NCBI GenBank assembly: GCA_030248295.1
Contig: JASANH010000137.1
Location: 1-64,000 of the forward strand
DNA: 64,000 nt
Origin: Mesodorylaimus sp. YZB2_4
Lineage: Eukaryota; Nematoda; Enoplea; Dorylaimida; Dorylaimidae
Direction: 5' to 3'
In this document: piece by piece, positions 36,668-48,379 of the stretch
Position numbering within the stretch: the stretch's first letter is position 1
How the letters are laid out: each line of letters opens with the position of its first letter
Translations under genes and position numbers: made by a program
Notes under the pieces: generated by a model
Seen by the model: only the letters and a program-made list of their open reading frames with translations
What the model was told of the DNA's origin: nothing
The model's database searches: none

Positions 36668-38224
36668 TTAGTGAAATCGACTGTTGAAATGTTTGTTCGC
36701 TGCTTCTCCACTGTGCCCTCCAGGGCATAAATAGTCACGAAACTTTCTGCTACCAGATGTTCCGAAAGCACCTTTCTGTTCAACCTTTACTGCATAACTA
36801 ACTGAATTTTGTTTGCTTCAGACTGCCGATTATTGAATCAGGCTCCTACAGGCGCTAGTCCAAACTACCGCGGGTCGCGATACTGGTCAAAATTCGTGGG
36901 TTGTGGGTTCAAAAGCCAACTCGGATAACTTTTAAAAATCCCGTCATATTATGACTCTTGCAGATACTAATGTAACTGTGCGAATTAATTTTTAATGATT
37001 CATTATGCTGGGGAAGAACGAAAATAGTTTGTTCAGTTTTTCAGTTCAAAATCAAGTTTCCAGCAATAAAAGCTGAATATGTATGTAAGTTAACTTGAAC
37101 ACTTTTTCAACTTGGTTTTTTAAAATTTTATCAAAAAAAGGCTTAAAAATGACGTCGCCTTTGTCTGAAACTCATCTTTTCCGTCCTTGAAAAAGAGCAA
37201 ACCGGTTCAAGAGATCCAGGCCATGTCTCTGGCATTTGTTTTCATTAAATCAGTGCCGTCCTGCGCACTACACGAGAAAAAAATACGCGGGACAGTTGGG
37301 AAAATATCAAAACGTAATGATTTCTATTTAGGGAAAAGGAGGAAGATTAACTCATTGGCTGATCGACGTCGATTTTAACCGCTGAGAAGAAAATCAACGT
37401 CATTCAAATTAGTCAGATGGATTTAGTGCTGATAGGAACACTCGAAAGTCCATGCACTTTGCTTAGCGCGGTTCACATAAAACTTTGAGCTTTTTATGTA
37501 TGCTGAAGCGCTATTTTATGTGCACATTTTATCACATCACTGAACATAGTTATGCGCATTCCACGATTTAGGTGCACTTCATATACAAAATGACTGTTGA
37601 TTAAGCGTTTCCTAAGTGGCATCACTAGTCAGGCGAAGTAAAGCTAAATTGTTTATCTTATACGTAGAAGCATTTTTTAAATGTCAAAAAAAAGGCATAT
37701 ATTGGCTGGTGTTATAGTGGTTACAGTTTCCGAAAAGTTTAAAAAATTGACGCCACACTGATCCTTTTTTTATAGTCGTCTATGGCAATATATCAAAATG
37801 TTCTACATAGATGTCTGATAAAAATGTCAAAAGAACTGGATAGGCCTCGTTGAACAGGTTTTGGGCCTATTGAATGTTGATAAGTTAGTGTACCTGCCTA
37901 CTGTATGTGTTTTCATGACTTCACGTAATTTTTTTGCCGGCATACGTGCGCCCGTAATCAATAAGATGCAACGTGCGTGATCTGTTGCTCGTTTTATGAG
38001 TTCTAACGTTACTGTATATGTGTAAACCTGGTACTAGAGTACTGCACCTTCTCCTCATGTTCACAAAACGGTTTCAGCAAAACTATACGTAAGTTCAAGT
38101 ATGAAACAATAAATGCAATTAGTAGTTTTGTGAAAAGGGCGCAGAATCGATCTAGACGCTCGAAAACTGTCAACGGAAATCACCAAAACATATAGTTGAG
38201 ACCAGGTCCTACAATGGGCTTACC

Positions 38225-38925
38225 AGGGTCCTGGGCGGGTATGGAAATCGTACCCTACCCATACCCGCTGGACGATCTCTGTACGTGATTTTTCAAAAAA
38301 TTTACCCATAATTTACCCGTACCTGGTTTTTTGATAAATGTTCGAATAGAGTATAAAAAAAGTAATTAATTCATGAAAATGATCACAGAAAACCAGAGTT
38401 TTTAATGAAACTCGTTCAATTCCCATTCAAAAGTTTATTTACTATCGCAAGATGAAAAACTTTCTCAAGCAGTAATCTGAGCCTAATGCTCTAGCGCTAA
38501 TAGCCTGCATAACGTCTTTTTCAAATAATGTATTGCTTTTCTTGTTCCTTTGGAAATAGACGTCTTAATTTAAACTTAACAGCCTGAAGCTAACAACCTG
38601 GCAATCTAAAACTCTGAATGAAACTGCATTTATATGTTGTAGAGAGTAACCAACTTGAACTTAGTAAGGTGTGCCTTGGCCAATGCATAAGGTGACCAAT
38701 GTACACAGTCTACCAAAAATGAGCATCTGCCTATGATACCCATGTACTGTACATAGATTCGTGACTGCTACCAAACACGCTAGTGTAGCTCGTAATGCAG
38801 AGGTCAACAACAACTACTGTAGCTGTACTACTACAAAACAAGCTAGTTTGTGTGCAGGAGCCAGTTTCACAATTAGATGAGACGTGTCTGATCGTCTCAT
38901 CGCCGGACATGCATACAAGAAAGTG
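38225..38925 (+). mobile_element. TACCCG-family element, copy in left arm
   Basis: It begins CAGGGTCCTGGGCGGGTATG and continues with TACCC/TACCCG words, then about 600 bp of AT-rich sequence also present at 59044-59735 and, inverted, at 44801-45501. It is non-coding. The shared start GGGTCCTG and shared end around CAATTAGATGAGACG define the family. Confidence 0.6.
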
Positions 38926-39006
38926 GGTCGAGGCGTCGGTCTAGCACTGTTCGGGCCAGCAACCCTGACTGGGAGGCTACGGTTCTGTTCGTTCTGTTAC
39001 ATTACT

Positions 39007-39160
39007 TGAGGGAGTGACCGGTGGAGCTTTTGCACCTCGCCAAAAACCCAGGGCAGCCTAGCAAGTCTTCCGACCCAGTGCATTGCTGAGACGTCACACG
39101 GGTGATGCTCCCAGCTGCCGGCTCCGTGCAGAGTATCGATTGCCGTTCGAGCCTCTAAAA
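39007..39160 (+). repeat. 150-bp repeat at inner border of the left arm
   Basis: Second copy of the repeat at 35197-35350. The first 87 bases lie within the inverted-repeat arm; the rest extends into the spacer and has no counterpart at the right arm's inner border. Confidence 0.6.
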
Positions 39161-40095
39161 TGGGAACTGGTCATCGATGGCGATTTAGTAGTCCATTGCT
39201 GGCCATGCAAACCTGGCTCTTTGCGATCACCCTGTACCATCAAGTGGCGGACGCCGAAGGAGAATAGAATTAGGGAACTGGTCGAGAAGGTTTCTCCCTT
39301 CTCTCTCAGTATCATCCGAAGTCGCTGGTGCGGGCACTATATGCCCTCGTGTGGATGTTCCTAGTAGAGACAACACAGAGGGAAGCGGTCGGGAGAGCTG
39401 GTCACCTCACAGGCTCGCTCATCATATCAAGACTGCTGGCCGGCAACAGGCAAAGTGGGTTGGAAGTCCTAGGGGAGGGGGGGAGCTGGAGCGGCACAGG
39501 GCCTCACAAAATTTTTCGAAAGAGAAAAAGGCCCAAGCCGCTTGTAACCTGGTGAAACCTGACCCAGATGTTATACGTAGCTATTCCGAGCTTATTACCT
39601 ATCCAGAATGTTTTTTTTAATTCATATGCTAGGGACATCACAATGACATACATACTCACATGGAACATATTCAAGCAGTGCGTTTCAAAGGAAGATGCAC
39701 TGTTTTCTGGAGCATCCTTAGTGACTGCGAATCGACGATTTCAGGTCAGAGATCGATATCATCCATGGCAGATAATTTCTCAGTTCCGTCACAGTCAAAC
39801 TGACATGTCGAATCAGACTAACTGGGGCACTGAGCACTCGAAAGGCCAGGGGCTTCCATCAAGGGATTGATCTCATGCACATCGCTCTCGATCTCAATCT
39901 TTATCGCTGGACAGAGTGCCACGAGAGAACCAAAAGTGGTATTGCGATGATTTCACTGCGCCAGGTGACTGCTATGACCTAATTTTACAACTTCTCCATG
40001 TTTGTTAATTCATCAACGTTTTGTTTATTTTAGAATCATTCATTGATCATAGGCTGCCCGTTGGCCATAGTAATCAGAATACATTCCCCAAGACC
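39161..40095. other. Spacer sequence, no gene recognised
   Basis: Open frames of 60-100 codons occur on both strands (39083-39364, 39568-39870) but none has recognised motifs or good splice context. This may include retroelement or 5' sequence of the ELOF1-like locus. Confidence 0.3.
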
Positions 40096-40350
40096 AAGCC
40101 TGGAAGCCACAAAAAAAATGCCATTCAGCTGTCCACTTTGTATCAGCAGGCCAAATCTTGCGAAGTGAAGCTCTTATCTTTAGTATAGCTACAGTATCTT
40201 GGTTCGAGTTTGTTTCTTCAATCATTACTCCAATCGAGAAAAGCAGGTGGGATCTATCAGCTGCCCCAAATGTTTGGACAGTTTCCGCAGCATCATCGAT
40301 GACAACTTATTCGCTGTTGATGTCTACAGTGATTGGGATCTGGCGTCAAT
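40096..40350 (+). pseudogene. Transcription elongation factor 1 (ELOF1)-like zinc ribbon, frame broken
   Basis: ELOF1 is a small zinc-ribbon factor riding with RNA polymerase II. Exon 2 (40247-40350) encodes VGSISCPKCLDSF and AVDVYSDWD, matching the family's C-terminal Cys pair and VDVYSDW signature. The preceding stretch encodes KSCEVKL (40153-40173) and, in another frame just upstream, PFSCPLC, the N-terminal Cys pair. CPLC to KSC are at family spacing except for a frame slip of one or two bases between them. The short basic N-terminal tail of ELOF1 is only hinted at (KK before PFSC). An intron (GTATAG...AAGCAG, 40183-40246) is retained, so this is not a processed copy. It is either a decayed gene or carries a sequencing error. 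Confidence 0.55.
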
Positions 40351-41447
40351 AGTTTTTAGTTTAATTCATATTTTATTTGTTTTTATTCTATTGATTCGGG
40401 TTCTGATCGCTTGACTCGACATTATTGCGATTCATTTGCTCGTTTAAAAATAAGGGTCACATAAAATTATCCACTGGTTCAGAAGTTGCAACAGTCAGCA
40501 GAGTGATTACAAGACTGGAAAAGCTGAGAAAGTGAGGGAATCTAAACGTATATCGAAACTGAAAATGGTAGTTTTGGAGCCCGAATCGTCTACTGTGCAG
40601 GCTATCTGTTGATCATTCTGAGCATCAGATAAAATTGGCTTTGCAGAGCTGGGAAAGTGTGAAACAGATAATACCGAATTCCGATGAAAAATTTAAAAAA
40701 TCACCCTCCGCTCCTTGCTTAGACCCCAGATTGTCAGGCACTTGAACATTTGAATACCCGCCATGTGCTGCACGGATACTGTCGCTCCTGGCCCTGAGCC
40801 TGCGGCTCGAATGCGGTGCGCGAAAAATAGCACCAGTGTCACGAATTATTATGTCCGCTAGTAGGTGTTGTCCCTCCGACAATTAAAGTTAGATCATCAT
40901 GTCTGCGACACGAATTGTCATGTCTCCCCAAAACTTGGCGCACGGGGTGATGGACGCACACAGAAGACGCAGATACAATTGTATTGGCGCCAAATTTAAA
41001 TTTGAGAGAGGAAATCAAGCACAGCTTCCATTATTTTCGAGTTATCTTTCACAATTTATCTATATTTGAGCAGGCGCGGTTTGAATATCCACAAACACAG
41101 ACCACAGTAAATATCAATCAGCGAGACCAAAAAAGGCAGTAAAACTTTTTGTGAACGCGCCTTTTGTCTTATCTGACTGTAGATATCCTTCCTCAATCAT
41201 CACTCAATAAACCAAAGCAAAGACAAGAACAGAAATCAAAGACAGTGCAAGATGAGGCAAATTAAAGCTCCCTTGAGACATTCACTGACAAGAAATTCAT
41301 ATAGACTGTCCAAGGTTCTCGGCTGAGCAGGCACTAAAATTCTCAAGGACATAAGCGCATCATGAAAAGCAATTTTAAATGTGCAACAGTTTGGAATGTT
41401 TTGGCCCACTAGCAAAGCGCATGACATTAAAGTAATAACGAATCAAA

Positions 41448-44400
41448 TCATTTGCGACTAGCTTTGTCTTTTTCCTTGCATTCACAACAGAACCATTTGG
41501 GCGAACTTGGTTTTGTTTTCACACCAACACATTTCCTAAAAAATAGTGTAGTTATACTATATAAAGATATTGTTAGAGCCGAAATTCCAAAAAACTCACC
41601 AATGAAACCACTCTTTGCAACCGTCACAATATATCATATCGGGCCCATCCTTCTTCCACGATACTTTACAAACTGGACAAGACCACACACCAGATTTACT
41701 TTTTGCGGTCGTTGCCTGGCGTGTTACCTTGCAGCCGCTCACGCTCACTGCAGTCGTAAAGTCGCCTAAAGAATGACCCAAGTATTTAGGCTAACGACAA
41801 GCCAATGCAATTTGAGACATAATGCAGTTCACTCACCCGCGTTGGATTTCGTCTCTTTCTGCAAAATTCAAACACTTTTCCGGGTTGATTCAGAAAGTCT
41901 AGGTCCTTTGTTCTCAAAGACCGCGCTGCTCGATTCTTCCCCGCGAGGAGGGGAGCTGGAGACCGTAGCCGTTGTGTTCGACAATGAATCTGGCGTTTTT
42001 CTGATTTCCGTTTGAGCTCCTGCAGCACAAGCCAATGTTAAATGCCCGTTTCATTCTCCATCATTGACAGCCGTAATGACAGCGCTTACCTTGCTCGGCA
42101 GGTTGGCTGGAGCCTGCGTCTAGTTCGATGTCAGGGTCGCGGCCAACGTGCTCTTGCAAGTGACCAAAACGTGATGACCCCGATATTTTCACTAAAGCAA
42201 GTGACTACCTCTAGTAAGTTCGGCGTCAATGTAGCGTACAATTCACGATCACGTCCCTGGGAAATAGAAGCTGCCACTACTTCCGTAACGCCAAAAAGGC
42301 GAACGATCGACTTTTTCATACACTGGAAAAGCATGGTTCACGAAGATCTGCATCAAAAAGGCAGCCAATACCCTTACTTCAAAAAACACAACGCATTCGA
42401 TAAAATCGTTCGTCGAAGGTGGCAAATGCACAATGCCGCCGTAGAGCACGACGGAACAGTCTTTCGTAACTGGATTCGTTCCACCAAGACTTTTGCTAAC
42501 TTGCTGGTAGAGTTCAAGTATCCCATAGATCTAAAATCTTAAGTACAGATGTGCGCGGATGAGACTGCGTAAGTTCTGAGAAATATACCATGTCATCGTC
42601 TTCATCCAATTCCGCATTCGCCATAAATGGACCAATTTTGTAAGGTTTAAACTCCCAACGACGGCGAGGCCCATTCAACCACGTTGCGAACAGTTCGCCC
42701 TGCGAGCATTTGATTTCTCCTTTTAAAAGCTTAGCAGCGTGTTCCTATGGCACAAAGAAACAATAAACGTGAGTTTTTACAGCAATATGCAACATTTACT
42801 CACTTGTAAGTTGTCCGACCGCATCAGACTCGCCAGAACTCGATTATTTGGGAGCATTCGACGATACAACGATTTCAACGCCATGGTATCAGGCGAATCG
42901 GGCGCCCGTGCTTGTTGCATAATTCGTTCGTATTCTGAAGGATGACTCCGTTTCACAATCCGACACTGCTGATTTCAAAACCATCTGATAGCTCGGCTTA
43001 CTCAGATAAGTTTTTTCATCAAACCCAAATGAGCTGGGACAGTCCGACGGATACACCAAATCGTCATAGGTATCACCGTGTCGATACCGCAAACAAATTT
43101 CGTCCACAGGAATGTTCAATTCGTTAGCTAACGTGTTGTAAATCGTTGCAAATGTTTCCTCCTTAAACACAGGGATTCCTCAGGACACAAAAAACAGATT
43201 CAAATAAAGTACCAACTTCACGCAAAACAAAATTGCGCTTCTGTCCATCAATTTCAACTGGGACGTCGTAGTACCCATGTGCGCGATGAATAACGGCTTC
43301 GATCAATTCAGGCAAAGTATTAACAATATCGGATTCTTGAACACGATGATCTTCAAGTCCCCTCAGGGCTTTCTCTCTTAAAATTAGGGGTAGGTACTAA
43401 CTATCAAACATTATAACCTAATATAGCACGCGCTACCTAGACCAATGCGGGTTTTTGCGCAGAACGCCTTTCACCAACGTCTCGTCATCGATAACTGGTC
43501 CCACCTGTGCACTTGGTTCACGCCGTACCGTTTCGAGTGGCAGCATCAGCCGCAAGCCACTTGCTGACACTGTTACTGGTCGAGACATGAAAGGACGCTG
43601 ATACTCTTGTTGATGACAGTCCTGCAATTACGTTGCCAACTTACGTTAACCCTCTAATATGGAAGCAAAAGTGACCATTACCGATTTGCATGAAATCTTG
43701 TAAATAGGGTCCCTGGGTCACAAGAACAAAAGTTCTGATGTTGGAAAAAATTCTGGACCCCCCTGGTCAGAGATCAAAAATCCACCAATTGGTGGAGGTC
43801 CCTAGTAACGGTGTTACTGATCAGAAATCAAAAATACACAAATTTGTGGGGGCACCCGGTAAAGGTGTTCCACGAAAATGTGGAGGCACCCAATAACGGA
43901 CCCGAGTGACTCACCCAAGGCCTCTCTGTGAACTCTCCATCCTATCAGGGGGGAGGGGCCTGACTGGTATTGCTACACTGATGATTTTTCGAAATTGCAA
44001 GCCACTTGTCAACAAATCGTTTACTTACTCCGATTACTTTGAGTGATAATCAACAAAACACGCAGCTTTACGCTTCGGTCTCGTTGAAATTGTTTCCTCT
44101 TGATCTCGCACTCCTTCATTCTCGCTTTGATCACACCAGTCCCATCGATCTGGACCTCTTGACCATTGGAATTCTCATCTTCGTCGGCTGTTTCTGTCAG
44201 CAAATGGAACATCCAACATCCAAATTCTCTATTTGGTTTACAGCGTCTAAAATCAAAAAGCCGTCTTCAAAAATTTACTTCAATCGATCACTGAACTTGA
44301 AATCGATCAATCGATCGATTATCGATTATGGATCGATTTGTCGTAGATCAAGAAGATGGGAGCTCATAATAAATAATAAATCTGAAACTCTCTCACCAAC

Positions 44401-44512
44401 TCAGAGCTAACATTTGGTAGACTCACCAATATCTCTTTGATCGATATGATCACAATCCATCACCTCGCTACCACCACCAAATTCTTCCCCGTCGGAATAA
44501 CCATCATCCTTC
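41448..44512 (-). CDS. Multi-exon PHD-finger protein with SUMO-like region, identity unknown
   Basis: Minus-strand exons, high to low: 44427-44512, 44029-44193, 43437-43621, 43217-43376, 43002-43161, 42804-42934, 42589-42744, 42378-42530, about 42230-42322, 42090-42191, 41922-42019, 41837-41858, 41600-41765, 41448-41535. The C-terminus is a complete C4HC3 PHD finger: WSCPVC, IYCDGCKEWFHWKCVGV, WFCCEC, then a short basic tail and stop, the layout of histone-tail readers such as TAF3. In the middle, VPVEIDGQKRNFVLRE followed by LNIPVDEICLRYRHGD resembles a SUMO/ubiquitin-like fold, and VVLYGGIVHLPPSTNDFIEC may be a second one (Rad60/NIP45 style). N-terminal exons are acidic. Most joins keep phase; those at 44029/43621 and 42230/42191 are uncertain and the start codon is not resolved (an ATG at 44597 is possible). 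One continuous gene is likeliest, but two adjacent genes cannot be excluded. Confidence 0.65.
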
Positions 44513-44800
44513 CTGCAAAAAGCGCATCGAGCTGATCCCCAACTTGTACGAGATCCAGGACAGCATCGTCCGCTGACATATTATTGCCTGTAGGCATCGA
44601 AAACGTCAACTGCCTATTCATCTCAGCGCGTTCGTCTCAGCAATGCACTGGGTCGGAAGACTTGCTAGGCTGCCCTGGGTTTTTGGCGAGGTGCAAAAGC
44701 TCCACCGGTCACTCCCTCAAGTAATGTAACAGAACGAACAGAACCGTAGCCTCCCAGTCAGGGTTGCTGGCCCGAACAGTGCTAGACCGACGCCTCGACC

Positions 44801-45501
44801 CACTTTCTTGTATGCATGTCCGGCGATGAGACGATCAGACACGTCTCATCTAATTGTGAAACTGGCTCCTGCACACAAACTAGCTTGTTTTGTAGTAGTA
44901 CAGCTACAGTAGTTGTTGTTGACCTCTGCATTACGAGCTACACTAGCGTGTTTGGTAGCAGTCACGAATCTATGTACAGTACATGGGTATCATAGGCAGA
45001 TGCTCATTTTTGGTAGACTGTGTACATTGGTCACCTTATGCATTGGCCAAGGCACACCTTACTAAGTTCAAGTTGGTTACTCTCTACAACATATAAATGC
45101 AGTTTCATTCAGAGTTTTAGATTGCCAGGTTGTTAGCTTCAGGCTGTTAAGTTTAAATTAAGACGTCTATTTCCAAAGGAACAAGAAAAGCAATACATTA
45201 TTTGAAAAAGACGTTATGCAGGCTATTAGCGCTAGAGCATTAGGCTCAGATTACTGCTTGAGAAAGTTTTTCATCTTGCGATAGTAAATAAACTTTTGAA
45301 TGGGAATTGAACGAGTTTCATTAAAAACTCTGGTTTTCTGTGATCATTTTCATGAATTAATTACTTTTTTTATACTCTATTCGAACATTTATCAAAAAAC
45401 CAGGTACGGGTAAATTATGGGTAAATTTTTTGAAAAATCACGTACAGAGATCGTCCAGCGGGTATGGGTAGGGTACGATTTCCATACCCGCCCAGGACCC
45501 T
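44801..45501 (-). mobile_element. TACCCG-family element, copy in right arm
   Basis: Mirror image of the copy at 38225-38925, ending in GTACGATTTCCATACCCGCC and CAGGACCCTGG. It arose with the arm, not independently. Confidence 0.6.
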
Positions 45502-47055
45502 GGTAAGCCCATTGTAGGACCTGGTCTCAACTATATGTTTTGGTGATTTCCGTTGACAGTTTTCGAGCGTCTAGATCGATTCTGCGCCCTTTTCACAAAA
45601 CTACTAATTGCATTTATTGTTTCATACTTGAACTTACGTATAGTTTTGCTGAAACCGTTTTGTGAACATGAGGAGAAGGTGCAGTACTCTAGTACCAGGT
45701 TTACACATATACAGTAACGTTAGAACTCATAAAACGAGCAACAGATCACGCACGTTGCATCTTATTGATTACGGGCGCACGTATGCCGGCAAAAAAATTA
45801 CGTGAAGTCATGAAAACACATACAGTAGGCAGGTACACTAACTTATCAACATTCAATAGGCCCAAAACCTGTTCAACGAGGCCTATCCAGTTCTTTTGAC
45901 ATTTTTATCAGACATCTATGTAGAACATTTTGATATATTGCCATAGACGATTATAAAAAAAAGATCAGTGTGGCGTCAATTTTTTAAACTTTTCGGAAAC
46001 TGTAACCACTATAACACCAGCCAATATATGCCTTTTTTTAAGACAAAAAAATGCTTCTACGTATAAGATAAACAATGTAGCTTTACTTCGCCTGACTAGT
46101 GATGCCACTTAGGAAACGATTAATCAACAGTCATTTTGTATATGAAGTGCACCTAAATGGTGGAATGCGCATAACTATGTTCAGTGATGTGATAAAATGT
46201 GCACATAAAATAGCGCTTCAGCATACATAAAAAGCTCAAAGTTTTATGTGAACCGCGCTAAGCAAAGTGCATGGACTTTCGAGTGTTCCTATCAGCACTA
46301 AATCCATCTGACTAATTTGAATGACGTTGATTTTCTTCTCAGCGGTTAAAATCGACGTCGATCAGCCAATGAGTTAATCTTTCTCCTTTTCCCTAAATAA
46401 AAATCATTCCGTTTTGATATTTTCTCAACTGTCTCACGTATTTTCTTCTCGTGTAGTGCGCAGGACGGCATTGATTTAATGAAAACGAATGCCAGAGACA
46501 TGGCCTGGATCTCTTGAACAGGCTTGCTCTTTTTCCAGGACGGAAAAGATGAGTTTCAGACAAAGGCGACGTCATTTTTAAGCCTTTTTTGATAAAATTT
46601 TAAAAAACCAAGTTGAAAAAGTGTTCAAGTTAACTTACATACATATTTAGCTTTTATTGCTGAAAACTTGATTTTGAACTGAAAAACTGAACAAACTATT
46701 TTCGTTCTTCCCCAGCATAATGAATCATTAAAAATTAATTCGCACAGTTACATTAGTATCTGCAAGAGTCATAATATGACGGGATTTTTAAAAGTTATCC
46801 GAGTTGGCTTTTGAACCCACAACCCACGAATTTTGACCAGTATCGCGACCCGCGGTAGTTTGGACTAGCGCCTGTAGGAGCCTGATTCAATAATCGGCAG
46901 TCTGAAGCAAACAAAATTCAGTTAGTTATGCAGTAAAGGTTGAACAGAAAGGTGCTTTCGGAACATCTGGTAGCAGAAAGTTTCGTGACTATTTATGCCC
47001 TGGAGGGCACAGTGGAGAAGCAGCGAACAAACATTTCAACAGTCGATTTCACTAA

Positions 47056-47970
47056 TTGAAACTCTTGGCATTTCGGCTCTTACAAGAGCATTGCGACCAG
47101 TCCGCCGTGACCTCGACCAATGTCGTCGGGACAAACCAAAACTTTGAGGTCACTTCGACACTAGCCGCCCGCGACACTGACTTACCACTACTCGAGGATC
47201 ATCACGAACGCCTCACATTGGCTAAATCCTCGTTCAAGGACGTCCAACGCCAATACCTGCGTATATGTACTGTTAGTGGGCGTCCGAAGGTGATCAGAAA
47301 AGCTCAGATCAGCAAGCTGAAGAAGACTCAGAGTTACTGTAGTCAGCAAGGTCGATCAGATGCTGGCTGAAGTCGGTTCTCCGATCAGAAAATTATCAGA
47401 AAGAGAACAGGAGGAAGGATGCGGCACGTGCAGAGGCAGATCGCAAAGCGATGCACGAAGCTCAAGCCTTGGGACCACAGACACAAACGAATGTCAAGCT
47501 CCCAAAAATAACATTTCCATGCTTCGATGGAAAGCTGCCGCATTGGCGGTCTTTTTGGGATCATTATCGAACGGCTATCCACGAAAATAATGGCGACTTG
47601 CCACCAGTTCCCCCTCCGCCAACCACTCCACGCCCATCACGTCCCCAACGCCGCGCTGCTCAACAGGCGCGTGCCCGTATCCACGAGTTGGCTCAACATC
47701 TCCAAGATTCATCGCTTTTCGCGGGGGAGGTTCACTCTGATAAAAGAGAGGAAAACAGCCGATCAGAAAACATCTCCAAGCACTTCCCCAACAACAACCA
47801 GCAGTACAGTATCGGTCGACGGCACGATGCACCTTCAACCTAACTTCAACATTATTCGTCCTCTGTTTATTGGGTGCAATGATGCAGTCCAGCCAGGGCA
47901 TAGCACCTCTTCTCTGCGAAGCGAAGGTGGTGTTCGTCCTGTCGATCAACTTTACTTGCGAGGCTAAGTA
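47056..47970 (+). pseudogene. BEL/Pao-type retrotransposon Gag remnant (right arm)
   Basis: Plus-strand counterpart of the left-arm sequence: LPKITFPCFDGKLPHWRSFW (DUF1759-type block) with a Pro-rich linker after it, again distributed over several frames. It differs from the left copy by a few bases (e.g. Thr/Asn and Met/Ile codon changes near 47490-47510). The reading frame is broken in the same places, so both arms derive from an already decayed copy. Confidence 0.65.
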
Positions 47971-48379
47971 GCGTGTGAACGAAGAAAAGGTTGCCCCACG
48001 ATTAGGCGAAGCCGTATTGTACACACGAAATATTGCGAAGTATGCAAGCGCCGCTTACAAGTGCAAGAAAATTCTGCAATTTTTTTGAAGACCTACACCG
48101 AATTCGCCAAGTGGTTCAAGGATTACCGCATATCGAGCAATCCATTGCAGTTTCGACTGAAGAATGCAATGGCCAAATAATAAAAATCCATGATAAAAAA
48201 CCGGCATTGTGTCACAGGAGAAATGATTGGTGATGGCACAACCTGGTTTACTGAACACAAAATCGATATAACCCATACGACGGCAAATGCGTGGGACTGC
48301 TATTATTAGAAACAAAGCGAATTTATGAACTGTTTTTTTTTATTCTGAACTGTCCATGGCCTTGGGTTCATGAACAGTT

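Larger units (their letters stand above)
35465..39093. repeat. Giant inverted repeat, left arm (3.6 kb)
   Basis: By eye this is an almost exact inverted copy of 44633-48258, with only scattered substitutions and small indels (e.g. near 36220 and 37690). The outer limit is where TGTTCAGT.TACCAGG is shared and the inner limit is after GCATTGCTGAGACG. Contents from outside in: broken BEL/Pao Gag sequence on the minus strand, AT-rich sequence, and a TACCCG-type element (38225-38925). Confidence 0.92.
44633..48258. repeat. Giant inverted repeat, right arm (3.6 kb)
   Basis: Inverted counterpart of 35465-39093 and about 98-99% identical by eye. It begins CGTCTCAGCAATGCACTGGG just beyond the 5' end of the PHD gene and ends near ACCTGGTTTACTGAACA. 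It carries the same TACCCG element (44801-45501) and broken Gag sequence, now on the plus strand. Confidence 0.92.

Noticed and set aside
38215..38340. Telomere-like repeat from TACCC words
   Set aside because: The words are TACCCG/TACCCA mixed with other sequence inside a dispersed element, not a regular telomeric array.
42042..42542. 166-codon plus-strand open frame in the inverted-repeat spacer
   Set aside because: Overlaps several phased minus-strand exons of the PHD gene and has no recognisable motif.
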